Of a stretch of 64,000 bases of DNA, positions 52,853 to 62,381 are shown in pieces. The first letter of the stretch is position 1, and every line of letters begins with the position of its first letter. Made by a program: the position numbers and the translations under genes. The notes beneath the pieces were generated by a model. That model saw only the letters and a list, made by a program, of their open reading frames with translations. It did no database searches and was not told the DNA's origin. Source of the stretch: Leuconostoc palmae (lineage in GTDB: Bacteria > Bacillota > Bacilli > Lactobacillales > Lactobacillaceae); contig NZ_BPKZ01000002.1 in assembly GCF_019656075.1 (NCBI RefSeq), forward strand, positions 149,888 through 213,887. Direction: 5' to 3'.

Positions 52853-53264
52853 ATAAGAGCATTTTAAGGAGGCACTTGAAAAAAGAGGTTTGCTTTATCA
52901 ACCTGAATTTGTTTGGGGAATGACTAATGAATACCAAACCGGGTTAAATGTTATTAAACATTTTGGTTATCCGCTTCCGTTTACTGCGGCAATAAGTTCT
53001 GCTGATATTATTAGTGTAGGCATACTTAACGGTTTAAGTGATGCTAATCTTAAAATACCAAAAGACCTTTCAATTGTATCGATTGATGGTACGGAATTAA
53101 TTAAATTTACAAGACCACAAATTACAGCTATTAAACAAGATTTTCAAAAAATGGGTCAATTGTCTTTAGAATTATTAGACGCTCAAAAATTAACTTCTGG
53201 TGGTATTTTCCATACCAAAATCGAATTAATAGCAGGCGATACTGTGCGAAAGTTATCCTTTTGA
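52853..53264 (+). pseudogene. C-terminal half of a LacI-type regulator
   Basis: Frame FKEALEKRGLLYQPEFVWG... continues through AAISSADIISVGILNGLSDANLKIPKDLSIVSIDGTELIKFTRPQITAIKQDF, the classical effector-binding domain of LacI/GalR regulators, to a TGA at 53264. The DNA-binding domain is absent; an in-frame stop lies directly upstream at the IS border. With the glucosidase remnant it points to a lost sugar locus. Confidence 0.85.
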
Positions 53265-53336
53265 AAAAAAGATAAACCATTCAACTACAAAAATATCGTA
53301 TACTAGGTTATATATCAGTAAGGAGGTATAGATTAC

Positions 53337-53471
53337 ATGGGAAGATATCAAATCGATTTCAAACAAAAACAAGCTGACGCCAAATACAAATCTAATCAAC
53401 AAACTCAATCAACAAAATCAGAAAAATTAAAAATGATTAAAGCTACTTTTTTACAAAATAAAAACAAGTAA
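53337..53471 (+). CDS. Small Lys/Gln-rich protein
   Basis: 44 aa, MGRYQIDFKQKQADAKYKSN..., ending LQNKNK. RBS AAGGAGGT 8-9 nt before the ATG is excellent, and a terminator follows at once. Not recognised. Hydrophilic and basic. Confidence 0.6.
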   Translation: MGRYQIDFKQKQADAKYKSNQQTQSTKSEKLKMIKATFLQNKNK

Positions 53472-53500
53472 CCTCACAATAGGTTACCTGTTTTTTTTAT
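53468..53500. terminator. Bidirectional terminator
   Basis: GTAACCT-CACAAT-AGGTTAC, then CTGTTTTTTTT on the plus strand; also closes the methyltransferase gene on the minus strand. Confidence 0.82.
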
Positions 53501-54630
53501 TTGGCTCGTTTCCCCCAATATTGGAAATAATCAACTCGCATAGCACCATTATATAGTTTTCGTTTTTTGGTTGCTTTTTCACCATATGACGTTTCAAACT
53601 CTAAATCACTTGTTAAAATATATTTACTCCAACTCGGTAAATGACGGTAGATACTTCCCATTTGTTCATATAATTCACGTGCTGCTTCTAATTCACCAAG
53701 TCGCTCCCCATAAGGAGGATTTGCAACAATCACACCGTTTATTTTCTCTGTTTGCCAATCTTTGGCAGCTAATTGCTTAAATTTAATATCTTGGCCCAAC
53801 CCTGCATGCTTAGCATTCTCAATAGCAATATCGACCATATTCTGATCAATATCAAATGCTTCTATATCTAAGGTTCTATCATAATCTGCTTGAGATTCTG
53901 CCTGATCACGAACGGATTCAGATAATGATTTATCAAACCAATCCATTTGTTCAATGTCAAAATCTCTAATCAGACCGGGAGCAATATTTCGACCAATTAA
54001 TGCTGCTTCGATAGCCAATGTTCCTGATCCTGTAGTTGGATCTACAAATGGACGATCCGGATGCCAATTAGTTAATAGTACTAGCGCAGCAGCAAAGTTT
54101 TCTTTTAATGGTGCACCACCTTTATTAACTCGGTACCCTCGCTTAAATAATGAAGGCCCAGTTGTATCTAAAGTTACCATTACATGATTTTTGTCTATCA
54201 TCACTTCTAATTGTGCAAAATAACCATTTTCAGGTAATCTTGTGCGAATATGATAGGCTTCTTGTAATCTATTAACTATTGCTTTTTTAGTGATAGCTTG
54301 AACATCTGGTACACTGAATAATTCAGATTTTTTTGATCGTCCAGCAACTGGAAATTCCGAATCATAATTCAAATAGTCTTCCCAAGGTAATGCTTTAACA
54401 CCTTCGAATAACTCATCAAAAGTTCTAGCATCAAATTCACCGACAATGATTTTTACACGATCCGCTGTTCTAAGCCAAACATTAGCTTTCAGAATGTCTT
54501 CAGCTGTTCCTTGAAATCTAACACGATAATTTTCTACCTGATGATTATAACCTAATCTTTCTAATTCTTTACCCACCAAGGCTTCTAGTCCAGCTGCAGC
54601 TGTGACCATTATTTGATATTCTTTTTCCAT
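53497..54630 (-). CDS. RlmL-like THUMP-domain RNA methyltransferase
   Basis: 377 aa. N-terminal THUMP domain (EALVGKELERLG...YRVRFQG), then a class I SAM methyltransferase with DPTTGSGTLAIEAALIGRN (SAM loop) and NPPYGERLG (catalytic N-P-P-Y of N2-guanine methyltransferases). Equivalent to Bacillus YpsC; 23S or other rRNA m2G formation is the likely reaction. Confidence 0.92.
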   Translation of the reverse strand: MEKEYQIMVTAAAGLEALVGKELERLGYNHQVENYRVRFQGTAEDILKANVWLRTADRVKIIVGEFDARTFDELFEGVKALPWEDYLNYDSEFPVAGRSKKSELFSVPDVQAITKKAIVNRLQEAYHIRTRLPENGYFAQLEVMIDKNHVMVTLDTTGPSLFKRGYRVNKGGAPLKENFAAALVLLTNWHPDRPFVDPTTGSGTLAIEAALIGRNIAPGLIRDFDIEQMDWFDKSLSESVRDQAESQADYDRTLDIEAFDIDQNMVDIAIENAKHAGLGQDIKFKQLAAKDWQTEKINGVIVANPPYGERLGELEAARELYEQMGSIYRHLPSWSKYILTSDLEFETSYGEKATKKRKLYNGAMRVDYFQYWGKRAK

Positions 54631-54695
54631 TGTTTTTCCTTTATACTAGATACGAATACGATTCTTGTACATTAATAATTATTGAGGTCTGTATA

Positions 54696-54980
54696 ATGCG
54701 ATTGGACGATTTTAAAAATTTAACACAATTCATGTCTACCAAAAGTCTTATATTTGTAAATCATAATGCCACAATGATACCTATTTCAGATGTTGACTAT
54801 ATTGATAACTCTCCTAATATTAAACTTATAGTCGGTAGTAAGCCGCTCTCTTTATCGCAATTAGAAACAAGAATTCTTCATCTAAGTACAGCAACAGAGC
54901 TATTTACTCATGACCTAAAGCCAATTTATGGGTTTCATTTAAACTTAGAGCATACAATTCCTTATATTATTTTAAAATAG
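54696..54980 (+). CDS. Protein of unknown function
   Basis: 94 aa from the ATG at 54696 (MRLDDFKNLTQFM), RBS GAGG 9 nt upstream. A KSLIFVNHNATMIPISDVDY block; no TM, no recognised family. Between and convergent with dnaD (9-bp overlap at the 3' ends). Confidence 0.6.
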   Translation: MRLDDFKNLTQFMSTKSLIFVNHNATMIPISDVDYIDNSPNIKLIVGSKPLSLSQLETRILHLSTATELFTHDLKPIYGFHLNLEHTIPYIILK

Positions 54981-55610
54981 ATTATCGTACGTATAAGTAA
55001 TGCCACGCCTTTTTTGTTTTGCTATCTGCGCCTGAGCCGGGTTTCTAACATTATTTTTTTGCCAATTAACCAAGATTGCTTCAATATAGCGTAAACTACG
55101 TGCATTATTTGCGACAGCCTCTTGAATAGCTAATAGTATTAAATCAGGTTCAAAATGATCTTGATCAAACCATTGACCTATCGTTTGCATTTCCATTGGT
55201 GTTAGCGGACGTCCAAATTCTGATTCTACAGTTTGAAAAATTTCTCGACGTGTCGATTTACCATCTGACATTACTGGCTGATTACTAACTGTTTTGCCTG
55301 CTAACAACTTTTCTATCAATGGTGTGAAATCATAGGTTTCTAATTGCTTCGTTGCCGTTGAAATCACCATTAAATTTCGTGCAATCAAACTCTTTAACCG
55401 AGAGATAACCACGGATTCAGTAACATGTAAAACTTGTGATAAAAGTTGTGGTGTCGCTTGATTTCCTTGATCTTGAATACGCGTTACTTGTAAATACAAA
55501 ACTAAATCATCATTGTCTAACCCAATTTCTTGATAATGAACCAATAAATAATTACTAATGCTACTGTTTCCAGCTTTAAGATACTGTTGTAATTTAATGT
55601 CTAATGTCAT
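54972..55610 (-). CDS. dnaD: DnaD-like replication initiation protein
   Basis: PriA-DnaD-DnaB primosome protein loading the helicase at oriC and restart forks. 212 aa: N-terminal winged helix (LQVTRIQDQGNQATPQLLSQVLHVTESVVISRLKSL region) and the C-terminal DnaD/DnaB domain (FGRPLTPMEMQTIGQWFDQDHFEPDLILLAIQEAV). The order asnS-dnaD matches Bacillus. Confidence 0.93.
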   Translation of the reverse strand: MTLDIKLQQYLKAGNSSISNYLLVHYQEIGLDNDDLVLYLQVTRIQDQGNQATPQLLSQVLHVTESVVISRLKSLIARNLMVISTATKQLETYDFTPLIEKLLAGKTVSNQPVMSDGKSTRREIFQTVESEFGRPLTPMEMQTIGQWFDQDHFEPDLILLAIQEAVANNARSLRYIEAILVNWQKNNVRNPAQAQIAKQKRRGITYTYDNLF

Positions 55611-55648
55611 ATTTCACTACCCGTTAACTTTGCATTTGCAAACGTTAT

Positions 55649-55682
55649 AAAAACGTCCAAGCCTAACTTGGACGTTTTTATA
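55649..55682. terminator. Bidirectional terminator between asnS and dnaD
   Basis: AAAAACGTCCAAG-CCTAA-CTTGGACGTTTTT, 13-bp perfect stem. Confidence 0.9.
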
Positions 55683-55739
55683 TTGTTAAGTATAGTTTAA
55701 CATTTTTAACGTAATGTTTCTGAAAAACTTACCTACTCT

Positions 55740-57047
55740 TTATGGACGCAGACGGTTCGTCATTCTTGGAAACGGAATTGCTTCACGAATATGTTCTTCT
55801 CCCGTCACAAAAGTTACCATACGCTCTAGACCCAAACCGAATCCAGAATGTGGAACAGAACCATATTTACGCAAATCTAAATACCACTGGTACTCTTCTA
55901 GATTTAGTCCTTCTTCTTCAATACGTGCTTTAAGGTAGTCATAATCTGTGTCACGTTCAGAGCCACCAATAATTTCACCGTAACCCTCAGGTGCTAATAA
56001 ATCAGCTGAAACCACAACATCATCTCTTGTTGAGTGACGCTTCATATAAAATGCCTTGATTGCTTTTGGAAAATTAATAATAAATACAGGTTTCGCAAAA
56101 TGATTTGCTAAAAATGTTTCTTCCGGTGAACCAAAATCAACACCCCATTCAACATCAAATCCATTATTTTGAAGTAACTTAATTGCCTCATCATAACTGA
56201 CTCTTGGATAAGGTAACTTAGTATATGATTCAAGCAATGTTTTATCACGTCCCAAGATATCTAGTTCTTGATCATTTTTTTCCAGTACTTTTGAAATCAA
56301 AAATGAGATATATTTCTCTTGAATTTCAAGACTTTCTTCTTGATGCATAAACGCCATTTCAGGTTCTACCATCCAAAACTCTGTCAAATGACGACGTGTC
56401 TTAGATTTTTCGGCACGGAAAGTGGGGCCAAATGTAAACACTTTACCAAGTGCCATGGCACCAGCTTCGGCATATAATTGACCTGTTTGTGACAAAAATG
56501 CAGGTTCACCAAAATATTCTGTCTCAAACAACTCAGTAGTGCCTTCTGGAGCTGATCCAGTCAATAGAGGTGAATCGAGCTTTGTAAATCCTTCATTATT
56601 AAAAAATTCGTAAGTTGCTGCAATTAATGTGTTACGTATTTTTAAGGTTGCAAATGGTTTCAAATGACGTAGATAAAGGTGTCTTTCATCAAATAGAAAT
56701 TCTGTTCCATGTTCTTTAGGTGTAATCGGATAATCATGACTCTCACCAATTATCTCAATCCCAGATACGGCCATTTCGTAACCAAACGAAGACCTTGTAT
56801 CTTCATGAATTTCTCCTGTAACGTACATGCTAGTTTCTTGTTTTAAACCTTTAGCTGTTTCAAACACTTCTTCTGAAACATCGGCTTTAACAACAACTGC
56901 TTGGAAAAAGGCTGTACCATCTCTGAGTTGAAGAAAAGCGATCTTACCAGACCCTCTCTTTTGTCTTAACCACGCACCAATTTTAACGGTTTGACCGACA
57001 TAATTTTTTGCATCAATAATTTGAATCGTTGGTATTTCCTGTGACAT
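55740..57047 (-). CDS. asnS: Asparaginyl-tRNA synthetase
   Basis: Class II synthetase, 435 aa. OB domain [31 protein letters not shown], motif 2 [25 protein letters not shown], motif 3 [15 protein letters not shown]. The ATG at 57047 has no RBS; a TTG at 57065 has AAAGG 5 nt upstream and would add six residues. Follows aspB, as in Bacillus. Confidence 0.95.
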   Translation of the reverse strand: MSQEIPTIQIIDAKNYVGQTVKIGAWLRQKRGSGKIAFLQLRDGTAFFQAVVVKADVSEEVFETAKGLKQETSMYVTGEIHEDTRSSFGYEMAVSGIEIIGESHDYPITPKEHGTEFLFDERHLYLRHLKPFATLKIRNTLIAATYEFFNNEGFTKLDSPLLTGSAPEGTTELFETEYFGEPAFLSQTGQLYAEAGAMALGKVFTFGPTFRAEKSKTRRHLTEFWMVEPEMAFMHQEESLEIQEKYISFLISKVLEKNDQELDILGRDKTLLESYTKLPYPRVSYDEAIKLLQNNGFDVEWGVDFGSPEETFLANHFAKPVFIINFPKAIKAFYMKRHSTRDDVVVSADLLAPEGYGEIIGGSERDTDYDYLKARIEEEGLNLEEYQWYLDLRKYGSVPHSGFGLGLERMVTFVTGEEHIREAIPFPRMTNRLRP

Positions 57048-57103
57048 TTTAATAATGTAAATCAACTATGCCTTTCAGTTGATTCACTACTCCTATTTAT
57101 AAA

Positions 57104-58285
57104 TTAGTTGTATTGTTGAAAGAATTCTGTCAATCTCCTAACAGCTTCATTCAATGTTTTTTGGTCTTTTGCATAGCCCATCCGTAAATAACCAGGCATA
57201 CCAAATGCTTCTCCCGCTGGCAATGCGACATGAGCTTCTTGTAACAATTTCATAGATAACTCATTTGTATTTTCAACGCCAACTGCTCTGAGCATATCAT
57301 CATTTATCCTAAGAAACAAATAAAAAGCGCCCTGCGGTTTTGAAGTTAGCGTAACACCCGGTACTTTTTTTAAAAGTTCGAAGGTGGTATTTAATCGTTG
57401 TTCAAAAGCTAATCGCATAGTCTCAACTGTATCTTGAGGCCCATTGAGAGCCTCAATAGCTGCATATTGCGCAACTACCGTTGGATTTGAAGTCATATGA
57501 TCCAATAACTTATTCATTGCGATAATGATTTCAGAAGAAGCAATCGTCCAGCCAATACGCCAGCCAGTCATGGCATATGCTTTTGATACCCCATCAACAA
57601 TAATCATTCGATTGTGTTCTAATGGCTTTAATGTTAACCCAGACGTAAAATGAGCATCGTTATAAATTAACTGACCGTAAATCTCATCAAGAATAACGTA
57701 AGCACCATGTTCATCAGCCCAATTCAAAATGGCTTTAATTTCTTCTTGATCATATATTTGCCCGGTAGGATTATTAGGTGAATTCACAATAATTAACTTG
57801 ACTGGTTCATTAATTGCATTTAAATCCTCAACTGTCAATTTCAGTTGATCGTTTTGGGGTAACACAGTCTGTAAAATACCACCAGCTAAATTAATTTGTT
57901 CAACATAACTTACCCATAAAGGTGCAGAGGAAACAACACAGTCGCCTTCATTTAATAGGGTTTGCATCAGCGCATACAATGATAATTTTGCTCCAGTTGT
58001 GACAGAGACATTTTTTTCATTGATTTTAGCACCATACCGGTTAAATACATTATCAACAATTGCAGTTTTTAAAGCTACCAGCCCACTTGATGGTGTGTAA
58101 AAACTGGTCTTGTTCTGATTAATTGCTGCAATTGCTGCATTCTTGATGTTTTCTGGTGTTTCAAAATCAGATTCTCCAACACCTAAGTTAATGACATCAA
58201 TTCCTTGCGATTGCATGTCTTTTGCCATCTTACTCATGGCTAGTGTTGCTGCAGGTTGAACTTGTTGTACACGTTTTGAAAGCAT
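57104..58285 (-). CDS. aspB: Aspartate/aromatic aminotransferase
   Basis: PLP-dependent class I aminotransferase. 393 aa, starts MLSKRVQQVQPAATLAMS with GAGGAAA upstream. NLGVGESDFETP, NSPNNPTGQIY, DEIYGQLIY and the PLP-lysine block GVSKAYAMTGWRIGW. Conserved neighbours are tseB-like and asnS. Could also serve the last transamination to Phe/Tyr. Confidence 0.93.
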   Translation of the reverse strand: MLSKRVQQVQPAATLAMSKMAKDMQSQGIDVINLGVGESDFETPENIKNAAIAAINQNKTSFYTPSSGLVALKTAIVDNVFNRYGAKINEKNVSVTTGAKLSLYALMQTLLNEGDCVVSSAPLWVSYVEQINLAGGILQTVLPQNDQLKLTVEDLNAINEPVKLIIVNSPNNPTGQIYDQEEIKAILNWADEHGAYVILDEIYGQLIYNDAHFTSGLTLKPLEHNRMIIVDGVSKAYAMTGWRIGWTIASSEIIIAMNKLLDHMTSNPTVVAQYAAIEALNGPQDTVETMRLAFEQRLNTTFELLKKVPGVTLTSKPQGAFYLFLRINDDMLRAVGVENTNELSMKLLQEAHVALPAGEAFGMPGYLRMGYAKDQKTLNEAVRRLTEFFQQYN

Positions 58286-58295
58286 TACTATTTCC

Positions 58296-58829
58296 TCACA
58301 AACCATTAATTGTACGATATGGATTTCCTGTTTTAAAATCTAGTGTGGCAAAACTAAGTGTGCCTTTCTGATCTTTATAACTGACTTCCCAAACCAATGC
58401 GCCTTTATATTCACTAATGTTAGCTGAATATATCTTACTGGGATTGTATTTTTTTAGAACAATAGTTCTCAATTGTTCGTTTGATAAACCATCACTACGA
58501 TCATATGTTGCAACCTTAGAAGATTTACCTTTAATAATCGCAACTTTCTCTATTCCAGATGCTGTTTTTCCAACTGCTGAATATGTTGTGCTAGTTCTAT
58601 AATCAACATTAACTTGTTCAACAGTTTTAATATCTGTTTGGTTTTGAACTAATTTTTGAATACGATCTTCGTCTTTTCGCATTGGTGTTAACGAAATGTA
58701 AAAATAAGATAAGGTACAGCAAGATACCAGAATTAAAATACCAATTACGATGAACCAGATGCGACTCCAGTGAATCCTAGAACTCCTTCTACGTTGGCGA
58801 ATTCTTATATCGTCTCTAAATTGCATCAT
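58296..58829 (-). CDS. TseB-like (YpmB) membrane protein, DUF5590
   Basis: 177 aa: basic cytoplasmic N-terminus, one TM (IWFIVIGILILVSCCTLSYFY), and two PepSY-like extracellular repeats (SNEQLRTIVLKKYNPSKIYSANISEYKGALVWEVSY). The order dinG-ypmB-aspB-asnS-dnaD is that of Bacillus, where YpmB/TseB controls the elongation penicillin-binding protein. Confidence 0.88.
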   Translation of the reverse strand: MMQFRDDIRIRQRRRSSRIHWSRIWFIVIGILILVSCCTLSYFYISLTPMRKDEDRIQKLVQNQTDIKTVEQVNVDYRTSTTYSAVGKTASGIEKVAIIKGKSSKVATYDRSDGLSNEQLRTIVLKKYNPSKIYSANISEYKGALVWEVSYKDQKGTLSFATLDFKTGNPYRTINGL

Positions 58830-58865
58830 TCACTTTTCCTCCAACGCACAACTAGGTTTATTATA

Positions 58866-61268
58866 TCAAATTTTCTTTAAAATTTGATTATACGATTCAA
58901 TCAAATTATTTTTTTTGTCAAAGTTTTTAACAACATGTAATTGAGATTTGAAACGATTGCGTTGCATAGCATTGAGTTGGGTAATTAACATAGAAGAAGT
59001 ATGACGTTGTAATTCAACAAGTATCATTGCCAGTCGTGAAACAGGCTGCCAAAGTTGTTTTTCGGGTACGATAACAATTCGAGGCAATCCTCTCTCACGT
59101 AACCATATTGTTGAAAATATTTTTGGCGTCGCAATAATAATATTCTGTTGCTCAATGAAACTTTGTCTCTGAATTTTTTCTAAAGAACCCGTTATTCCTT
59201 CGGCTACAATCTGATAGTCAGTTGTGATTGCATGTTTCATTTTTTGATACCAGTGATTCACTCGATCATTTGTTGGCACAATAATTAATATTTCATCTTG
59301 ATAAGTTTGCGTTATTGCCTGTATATGAACAATCGGAGATATTTTATTTAACTGAATTAATTCTACTGGAGCACGATCATCTCGTATAAACTCCTTTTCA
59401 ACCGTGATTCCAGTCGGTACATCTCTTATAAACTGACTCACATTACTATCAAGATATTCACTGACCACTAATAATTTAGCCACTTTTTTAATAAATGAAA
59501 CTTGATAGACATGTTCAGCTGGCGTCGAAAAATGATATACTTTTTGATCTTGTCCATTAACACTTTTATTTTCTATGTGTTCGCAAACAATATCTTGCTT
59601 CATTAATCTTTCTAACTTATCTCGTTTAAAATTCAAATATTTCCAATTAATCGGTATCAGATTAGCATTTGCGATAATTAAAACATCTGACAAACAAGCA
59701 AAAATCATACATAATCGTTCTATTTTTTTCAAAACATTATGTTCACTGTCAGATTGCTGAATTTGCTTAATTAGTTTTAATGCATCATTAATACTTTGTC
59801 TTATAAATAGACGTTGTTTATGAGATAGTCCCGAAATTTCTTGGTGCAATAGCCCTTTTAAGCTATTTTGTGCTTCAGTAATGTTAACATCTACATGATA
59901 ATAATCCTGTAAATCTTGTTGAAATTGACTGGGTGTTTCCATAACAACAACCGGCCATGTAGTGATTCCTTTGTTATGTAACAAAGTTGTTGATTGATCA
60001 AAGAAACTTTCAAAATTCATAATCAAAATGTCAGCTCGCATCGCAATTTTGTGTGCTCGCTCGACAAACAAACTATGTTCCTCTCCATGAACTTTTTCTA
60101 AGAAATCTGTGTTTTGCGCGCCAACTTGAATTTCTTGTATTAATCCAGTTTCCGTCTGAGCTAACCAAACAAGAATTCTTGCTTTTAACAGCTGAATTTC
60201 AGAAGAAGAATCAATTTTAGACAACTCTTCATTAAATTTAGAAATATCAATATAGGATTGAGGATTATATAAAATAGCCGTATTCATTTTGACATCAAGA
60301 AATTTCGATAATTTTTTAATTAATAACTCTTGCTGTTTTTGTAAACTATCATCATTTGTTAGTAAAATAATAGGTCTTGAATTATTTTGATATATTAGAG
60401 GCATTATATATCCCAAAGTCTTACCAATTTTGGGTGTCGTTAGCAAGGTTAATACCCCATTACTACGTTTGGAAATAAATAGATGAATCCGATTCATCAA
60501 ATGATTTTGCGCATCACTGAGTGTCAGCCATTGTCCAAACTGCTTGTGCTTGTCCTGAACACTTGATGGGTATGCTAATACCTTTTTAGTGCCAACTCGG
60601 CTGGATTCTAACTTTTTTATGACAACCAAATCATTATTTTCAAATAGCTCATCTGATTTTTTTATTTTAATTAATTTTAAAAAATCTTGTGTTTGTCGTA
60701 ACAGAGGAAATGGTCCAAATTGCAATTGTTTTAATATTTTAATGGGTAATTGTTCAGCAGTATCCCATAATTTCAAAAAGAGCAATGCTGTGGCATGCGC
60801 ATCAGCATTGGCTCTATGGGCATGATTAAGAGTAATATTCAAGTAGTTGGTTAAATCTAGAAGTCGATAACCTGGTGCTGTAGGTAATAAAATTTGAGCT
60901 AATTGTACTGTATCAATAGCCGCATTTGGTAGCTCGCTAAACCCTGTTCTCCTTAATTCATCATTTAGGTATGGAAAATCAAAATTAATGTTGTGGGCTA
61001 CGATAATAGTATCTTGTAAAATACTTTGAATAACAGGTACTACTTCTTCAAAATATGGTGCATCTCTAACATCTTTTTGCGAGATATGAGTTAATTGTTG
61101 AATATTACGATCAATACTTTGTCCCGGATTAACAAAAGTATCAAAATGATCGAACACACGTCGATTTTTTATAAAAGTCATACCAATTTGAATAATTCTA
61201 CCACCCTTGGATACGCTTTGTCCGGTTGTTTCCAGATCAACAACAACAAATGTTTTGTTGGCGTTCAT
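58866..61268 (-). CDS. dinG: DinG-like exonuclease with degenerate helicase
   Basis: 800 aa from 61268 (MNANKTFVVVDLETTGQS), AAAGG upstream. Residues 1-170 form a DEDDh exonuclease: VDLETTG, AHNINFDFPYL, HRANADAHATALL. The rest aligns in layout with XPD/DinG helicases but key motifs are degraded: motif I reads TTPKIGKTLGY instead of GTGTGKS, the DEAH box region reads VVVMETPSQF, and no QxxGRxIR motif is visible near the end. The nuclease is likely active; ATP-driven unwinding is doubtful. Confidence 0.88.
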   Translation of the reverse strand: MNANKTFVVVDLETTGQSVSKGGRIIQIGMTFIKNRRVFDHFDTFVNPGQSIDRNIQQLTHISQKDVRDAPYFEEVVPVIQSILQDTIIVAHNINFDFPYLNDELRRTGFSELPNAAIDTVQLAQILLPTAPGYRLLDLTNYLNITLNHAHRANADAHATALLFLKLWDTAEQLPIKILKQLQFGPFPLLRQTQDFLKLIKIKKSDELFENNDLVVIKKLESSRVGTKKVLAYPSSVQDKHKQFGQWLTLSDAQNHLMNRIHLFISKRSNGVLTLLTTPKIGKTLGYIMPLIYQNNSRPIILLTNDDSLQKQQELLIKKLSKFLDVKMNTAILYNPQSYIDISKFNEELSKIDSSSEIQLLKARILVWLAQTETGLIQEIQVGAQNTDFLEKVHGEEHSLFVERAHKIAMRADILIMNFESFFDQSTTLLHNKGITTWPVVVMETPSQFQQDLQDYYHVDVNITEAQNSLKGLLHQEISGLSHKQRLFIRQSINDALKLIKQIQQSDSEHNVLKKIERLCMIFACLSDVLIIANANLIPINWKYLNFKRDKLERLMKQDIVCEHIENKSVNGQDQKVYHFSTPAEHVYQVSFIKKVAKLLVVSEYLDSNVSQFIRDVPTGITVEKEFIRDDRAPVELIQLNKISPIVHIQAITQTYQDEILIIVPTNDRVNHWYQKMKHAITTDYQIVAEGITGSLEKIQRQSFIEQQNIIIATPKIFSTIWLRERGLPRIVIVPEKQLWQPVSRLAMILVELQRHTSSMLITQLNAMQRNRFKSQLHVVKNFDKKNNLIESYNQILKKI

Positions 61269-61295
61269 ATACAACACCTTTCTGTCATTTTTGAT

Positions 61296-61351
61296 AATTG
61301 CGTTGTTAAGTTGCATATAATGCGCATTATATGCAACTTAACAACGCAATT
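61296..61351. repeat. Perfect 56-bp palindrome between dinG and mvk
   Basis: Left half AATTGCGTTGTTAAGTTGC... (28 nt) and its exact reverse complement meet at 61323/61324 with no spacer. Each strand carries TATAATG within it. Lies 28 bp upstream of dinG and 12 bp upstream of the mvk -35. No T tail, so not an ordinary terminator. Confidence 0.95.
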
Positions 61352-61362
61352 CTCTTACCATT

Positions 61363-61391
61363 TTACACTATTTGATAAGTTGCGGTACAAT
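61363..61391 (+). promoter_or_regulatory. Promoter of mevalonate kinase
   Basis: TTACAC (61363-61368), 17-nt spacer, TACAAT (61386-61391); ATG at 61417 with TTGGAG upstream. Confidence 0.7.
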
Positions 61392-61416
61392 AGTATAGGA
61401 TATTTGGAGAAAACAA

Positions 61417-62349
61417 ATGATTGATCAAATAATTGGCGTGGGTATTGCTCATGCTAAAATAATTTTAATTGGCGAACATGCTGTCGTCTATAAACAGCCA
61501 GCTATTGCGATTCCGCTGACTAACTTAACAGTTACTACAACAATACGTCCCTCATTTCAAGGGCAAATCATAGAAAGTAATTCTTTTCATGGTGACCTCA
61601 ATGAACTCGGTGCAAACGTTGAAGGGTTAAGGCAACTCATTTTGCAATTACTAATTGAATTTAACATGCAAAACACCCCATTTAGCTTAGAAATTGATAC
61701 AAACATACCACAAGAACGCGGATTTGGTGCTTCTGCTGCTTTTGCTACGTCGATTACTAAAGCATTTTATAGTTTTGCAAACAAACCCCTAACAGAAGAA
61801 AAGTTAAAATACTTTACAGACATTGAAGAAAGTATTTCTCACGGATCAGCCTCAGGATTAGATGCTGCAACGGTTAATTCTGATGATCCCATTTGGTTCA
61901 TTAAAAATATTGAGATGACACCATTTAAAATGTCATTAACGGGAACTTTAGTTGTAGCTGATACAGGTATTCATGGTCAAACAATGCATGCAGTGAATAT
62001 TGTCAAAAATAATTTGGAAGAACATTATGATCTAACTTGGCAAAAAATTGAACACCTTGGTCACATTGCAGAAAAATTACGAGTTGACCTCACAAAGAAT
62101 GCGGCAACACATGCTGGCTTACTCTTTACGGCAGCACACCACGAACTTCAGTCATTGGGAATTTCTCATCCCAAACTCGACAATTTAGTAAATGCAGCAC
62201 TACATGCTGGAGCTTTAGGCGCTAAACTAACTGGTGCGGGAATCGGGGGTGTCATGTTTGCTCTTGCAAAAAATAATGATAATGCCATCACAATTGCTAA
62301 TGCTCTAACCAAAGCAGGGGCGCAAAATACTTGGATCCAACCACTATAA
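61417..62349 (+). CDS. mvk: Mevalonate kinase
   Basis: Phosphorylates mevalonate in the mevalonate isoprenoid pathway used by lactic acid bacteria. 310 aa, GHMP family: AKIILIGEHAVVYKQPAIAIPL, ATP loop QERGFGASAAFATS, SHGSASGLDAATV with the catalytic Asp, and GAKLTGAGIGGVMFAL. The downstream mvaD/mvaK2 genes are not present here; mvk stands alone before a terminator. Confidence 0.95.
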   Translation: MIDQIIGVGIAHAKIILIGEHAVVYKQPAIAIPLTNLTVTTTIRPSFQGQIIESNSFHGDLNELGANVEGLRQLILQLLIEFNMQNTPFSLEIDTNIPQERGFGASAAFATSITKAFYSFANKPLTEEKLKYFTDIEESISHGSASGLDAATVNSDDPIWFIKNIEMTPFKMSLTGTLVVADTGIHGQTMHAVNIVKNNLEEHYDLTWQKIEHLGHIAEKLRVDLTKNAATHAGLLFTAAHHELQSLGISHPKLDNLVNAALHAGALGAKLTGAGIGGVMFALAKNNDNAITIANALTKAGAQNTWIQPL

Positions 62350-62381
62350 AAAAAAGCCAGACAAAATGCCTGGCTTTTTAC
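62346..62381. terminator. Bidirectional terminator between mvk and sortase
   Basis: AAAAGCCAG, loop, CTGGCTTTTT with A/T runs on both sides. Confidence 0.88.

Noticed and set aside
61296..61351. LexA/SOS box for dinG
   Set aside because: The palindrome has no CGAAC-N4-GTTCG type sequence of Gram-positive LexA sites.
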